From: Bacteroidota bacterium
GTDB lineage: Bacteria; Bacteroidota; Bacteroidia; Bacteroidales; Bacteroidaceae
Assembly: GCA_023458215.1 (NCBI GenBank)
Contig: JAEXAJ010000180.1
Location: forward strand, 1-64,000
Reading direction: 5' to 3'
DNA length: 64,000 nt
Positions 62,527 to 64,000 of this stretch are shown piece by piece. Made by a program: the position numbers and the translations under genes. The stretch's first letter is position 1. Each line of letters begins with the position of its first letter. The notes under the pieces were generated by a model. That model searched no databases, was not told the DNA's origin, and saw nothing but the letters and a program-made list of their open reading frames with translations.

Positions 62527-63495
62527 CTAGTTTTTCAAATATGCTCCGTCAAGCCGGAAGCCGCGCAGCAGTTCGTCCGTCTTCAACCGTTTCTTGCCGG
62601 GCAGTTGAAGGGAACGGATATTGATAAAACCATCCGCAACAGCCACACGGATATAGGTCTTGCCATCCGTCAGCAGAGTGCCGGCAGGCAGTTGGTGGGG
62701 ATTCTCTATCTTTTCCGTCTCAAAAACCTTTACTACAACCGCTTCGCCGTCGGGCTGAACGAGTTCCGTCCATGCCGCCGGATAAGGAGACAACCCACGG
62801 ATGAAGTCATAAATACGTTTTACAGGCTGGTTCCAGTCAATGCGGCAAGTTTCTTTAAAGATTTTCGGTGCAGGACGAAGTTCGCCCACAACCGCCATTT
62901 CTTCTTGGGGAATAGGTTTGACCGCACCGTTTAAAATAGCATCTACGGTTTCTACTACCAAACGACCGCCCAGTACCATCAATTTATCATGCACAACACC
63001 TACATTATCAGTATCCTCAATAGGCACATGCACTTGTTGGATAACCTCGCCCGTATCAATCTCATGCTTTAAGAAAAAGGTGGTAATACCTGTTTCAGTA
63101 TCTCCATTTATCACCGCCCAATTAATAGGAGCAGCGCCCCGATACTGCGGTAACAAAGAAGCATGCAAATTAAATGTACCCAAACGGGGCATATTCCATA
63201 CCACTTCAGGTAACATACGAAAGGCAACTACAATCTGTAAATCGGCCTTCCAAGCACGCAACGCCTCTACAAAAGCCTCATCTTTCAGCTTTTCCGGTTG
63301 AAGAAGCGGAAGATTATGATCCAAAGCAAACTGTTTCACCGGAGAATACTGTAGCTTATGCCCGCGCCCGGCCGGTTTGTCAGGCATTGTAATAACACCT
63401 ACCACATTATAACCACCTTCAACCAAACAACGAAGAGCCTCCACCGCAAAGTCGGGAGTGCCCATATATACGATTCTTAAATCTTCTTTCTTCAT
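62527..63495 (-). CDS. fmt: Methionyl-tRNA formyltransferase
   Basis: The 322-aa cytosolic enzyme formylates initiator Met-tRNA using 10-formyl-tetrahydrofolate. It has the start IVYMGTPDFAVEAL, the folate and catalytic block FNLHASLLPQYRGAAPINWAV (with catalytic His and Asn), GDTETGITTF, and a C-terminal OB-like domain (IDWNQPVKRIYDFIRGLSPYPAAW). Length is normal. It starts 6 bp after the chloride channel gene, so the two share a transcript. Confidence 0.95.
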   Translation of the reverse strand: MKKEDLRIVYMGTPDFAVEALRCLVEGGYNVVGVITMPDKPAGRGHKLQYSPVKQFALDHNLPLLQPEKLKDEAFVEALRAWKADLQIVVAFRMLPEVVWNMPRLGTFNLHASLLPQYRGAAPINWAVINGDTETGITTFFLKHEIDTGEVIQQVHVPIEDTDNVGVVHDKLMVLGGRLVVETVDAILNGAVKPIPQEEMAVVGELRPAPKIFKETCRIDWNQPVKRIYDFIRGLSPYPAAWTELVQPDGEAVVVKVFETEKIENPHQLPAGTLLTDGKTYIRVAVADGFINIRSLQLPGKKRLKTDELLRGFRLDGAYLKN

Positions 63496-63501
63496 ATTAT
63501 T

Positions 63502-64000
63502 CTAATCTTCAGAGAAATGTACCAACACTTCACGGTACGAATTAAATATCTTTGATTTGGAAACAAAGCCCAAATAATGCCCTTCGGCATTCACTACGGG
63601 CAAGTTCCAAGCCTGCGTATCATCAAAAGTACGCATCACCTGCTCCATGCTATCCGTATCGTACAAGCGGGCCGGAGTGGAAGTCATTAATTTACCAACC
63701 TTAAAGCGATGATATAGCTCTTGACGGAACATTATGTTCCGGATATCATCCAGTAAAACAATGCCAATCAACACACCGTCTTTATCTGTAACAGGGAATA
63801 TATTACGATGTGAGGCGGAAATTGCTTTTACCAACTCACCCAAATCCATATCAGGATGAACCACAACGAAATCTTTCTCTACCACGTTCTCTACTTTCAT
63901 CAAAGTCAAGACCGCTTTATCTTTATGGTGTGTCAGCAACTCGCCTTTTTTAGCCAAACGCATAGAGTAGATACTATGAGGCTCGAACATGATTATAGTA
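63502..64000 (-). CDS. Chloride channel protein, C-terminal CBS domains (5'-truncated by window edge)
   Basis: About 165 residues are visible. The frame stays open to the right edge (reading TII before MFEPHSIYSMRLAKKGEL), so the ATG at 63990 is probably internal. Two CBS domains follow (about VEKDFVVVHPDMDLGELVKAIS and VGKLMTSTPARLYDTDSMEQVMR). This matches the cytosolic tail of Bacteroides ClC-type chloride channels, with FEPHSIY directly after the last membrane helix. CBS domains bind adenine nucleotides and modulate the channel. The transmembrane part lies outside the window. Confidence 0.8.
   Translation of the reverse strand, partial: TIIMFEPHSIYSMRLAKKGELLTHHKDKAVLTLMKVENVVEKDFVVVHPDMDLGELVKAISASHRNIFPVTDKDGVLIGIVLLDDIRNIMFRQELYHRFKVGKLMTSTPARLYDTDSMEQVMRTFDDTQAWNLPVVNAEGHYLGFVSKSKIFNSYREVLVHFSED

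Noticed and set aside
62399..62530. 43-codon open frame after the HU/DUF4469 terminator
   Set aside because: It is short, has no recognisable family or promoter, and overlaps the fmt stop on the opposite strand.

Overview
The window looks like a chromosomal segment of a gut Bacteroides or close Bacteroidales relative. Evidence: promoters of the Bacteroides type (a -7 box TAnnTTTG, often with TTTG about 20 bp upstream), a hybrid two-component sensor, ECF sigma/FecR/TonB-receptor loci, SusC-style N-terminal domains, DUF4249, DUF4827, DUF2027-Smr and DUF3575 proteins, and an Mfa/Fim-type fimbrial operon. No rRNA, tRNA, CRISPR array or transposase was recognised.

Layout. 1-3284 (-): hybrid histidine kinase, cut by the window edge. 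3437-10945 (+): hemW, an ECF sigma factor, a lipoprotein, a short DUF4974-type anti-sigma-like protein, a TonB receptor, a DUF4249 lipoprotein and a small exported protein. 11097-14007 (-): TPR histidine kinase and LytTR regulator. 14008-15733: gene-free and rich in nested inverted repeats. 15734-25909 (+): seven-gene cluster with a zinc-ribbon M48 peptidase, two small proteins, three membrane-anchored TIR proteins and a TrkA/RyR-like membrane protein; this is the best candidate for an undescribed signalling or defence system. 25983-30131: Smr protein, queA, Nudix hydrolase, RhuM protein. 30132-30582: candidate small transcription unit and tandem repeats. 30583-34655 (-): outer-membrane receptor, ECF sigma, FecR. 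34733-42205 (-): amino-acid symporter, phosphoglucosamine mutase, DUF4827, DHH phosphoesterase, comEC, rpe. 42347-49577 (-): heavy-metal-type RND pump fused to an outer-membrane factor, its adaptor, and a LytS/LytTR two-component pair. 49828-51540: AAA-ATPase-like/PD-(D/E)XK protein. 51776-60933 (+): tyrosine recombinase, putative invertible promoter, and fimbrial operon (Rrf2-like regulator, DUF3575 protein, Mfa2-like anchor, three fimbrillin-type lipoproteins). 61138-62281: KilA-N remnant and an HU/DUF4469-type protein. 62527-64000 (-): fmt and the end of a chloride channel gene.

Two systems stand out. The TIR cluster pairs proteins with putative NAD-cleaving cytosolic domains, each with a membrane segment and an extracytoplasmic region, with a membrane protein carrying two Rossmann/RCK-like domains and a RyR-like C-terminus. 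This suggests, by inference only, a nucleotide signal made by the TIR domains and read by a channel-like effector. The fimbrial operon is preceded by a recombinase gene and a segment of about 300 bp bounded by inverted copies of a 17-bp site. A near-perfect Bacteroides promoter inside that segment points away from the operon, so the sequenced state appears to be OFF and inversion would turn it ON. A third theme is palindromic elements that start exactly at the stop codon of the preceding gene; one has been absorbed into the signal-peptide coding region of the fimbrial anchor gene.
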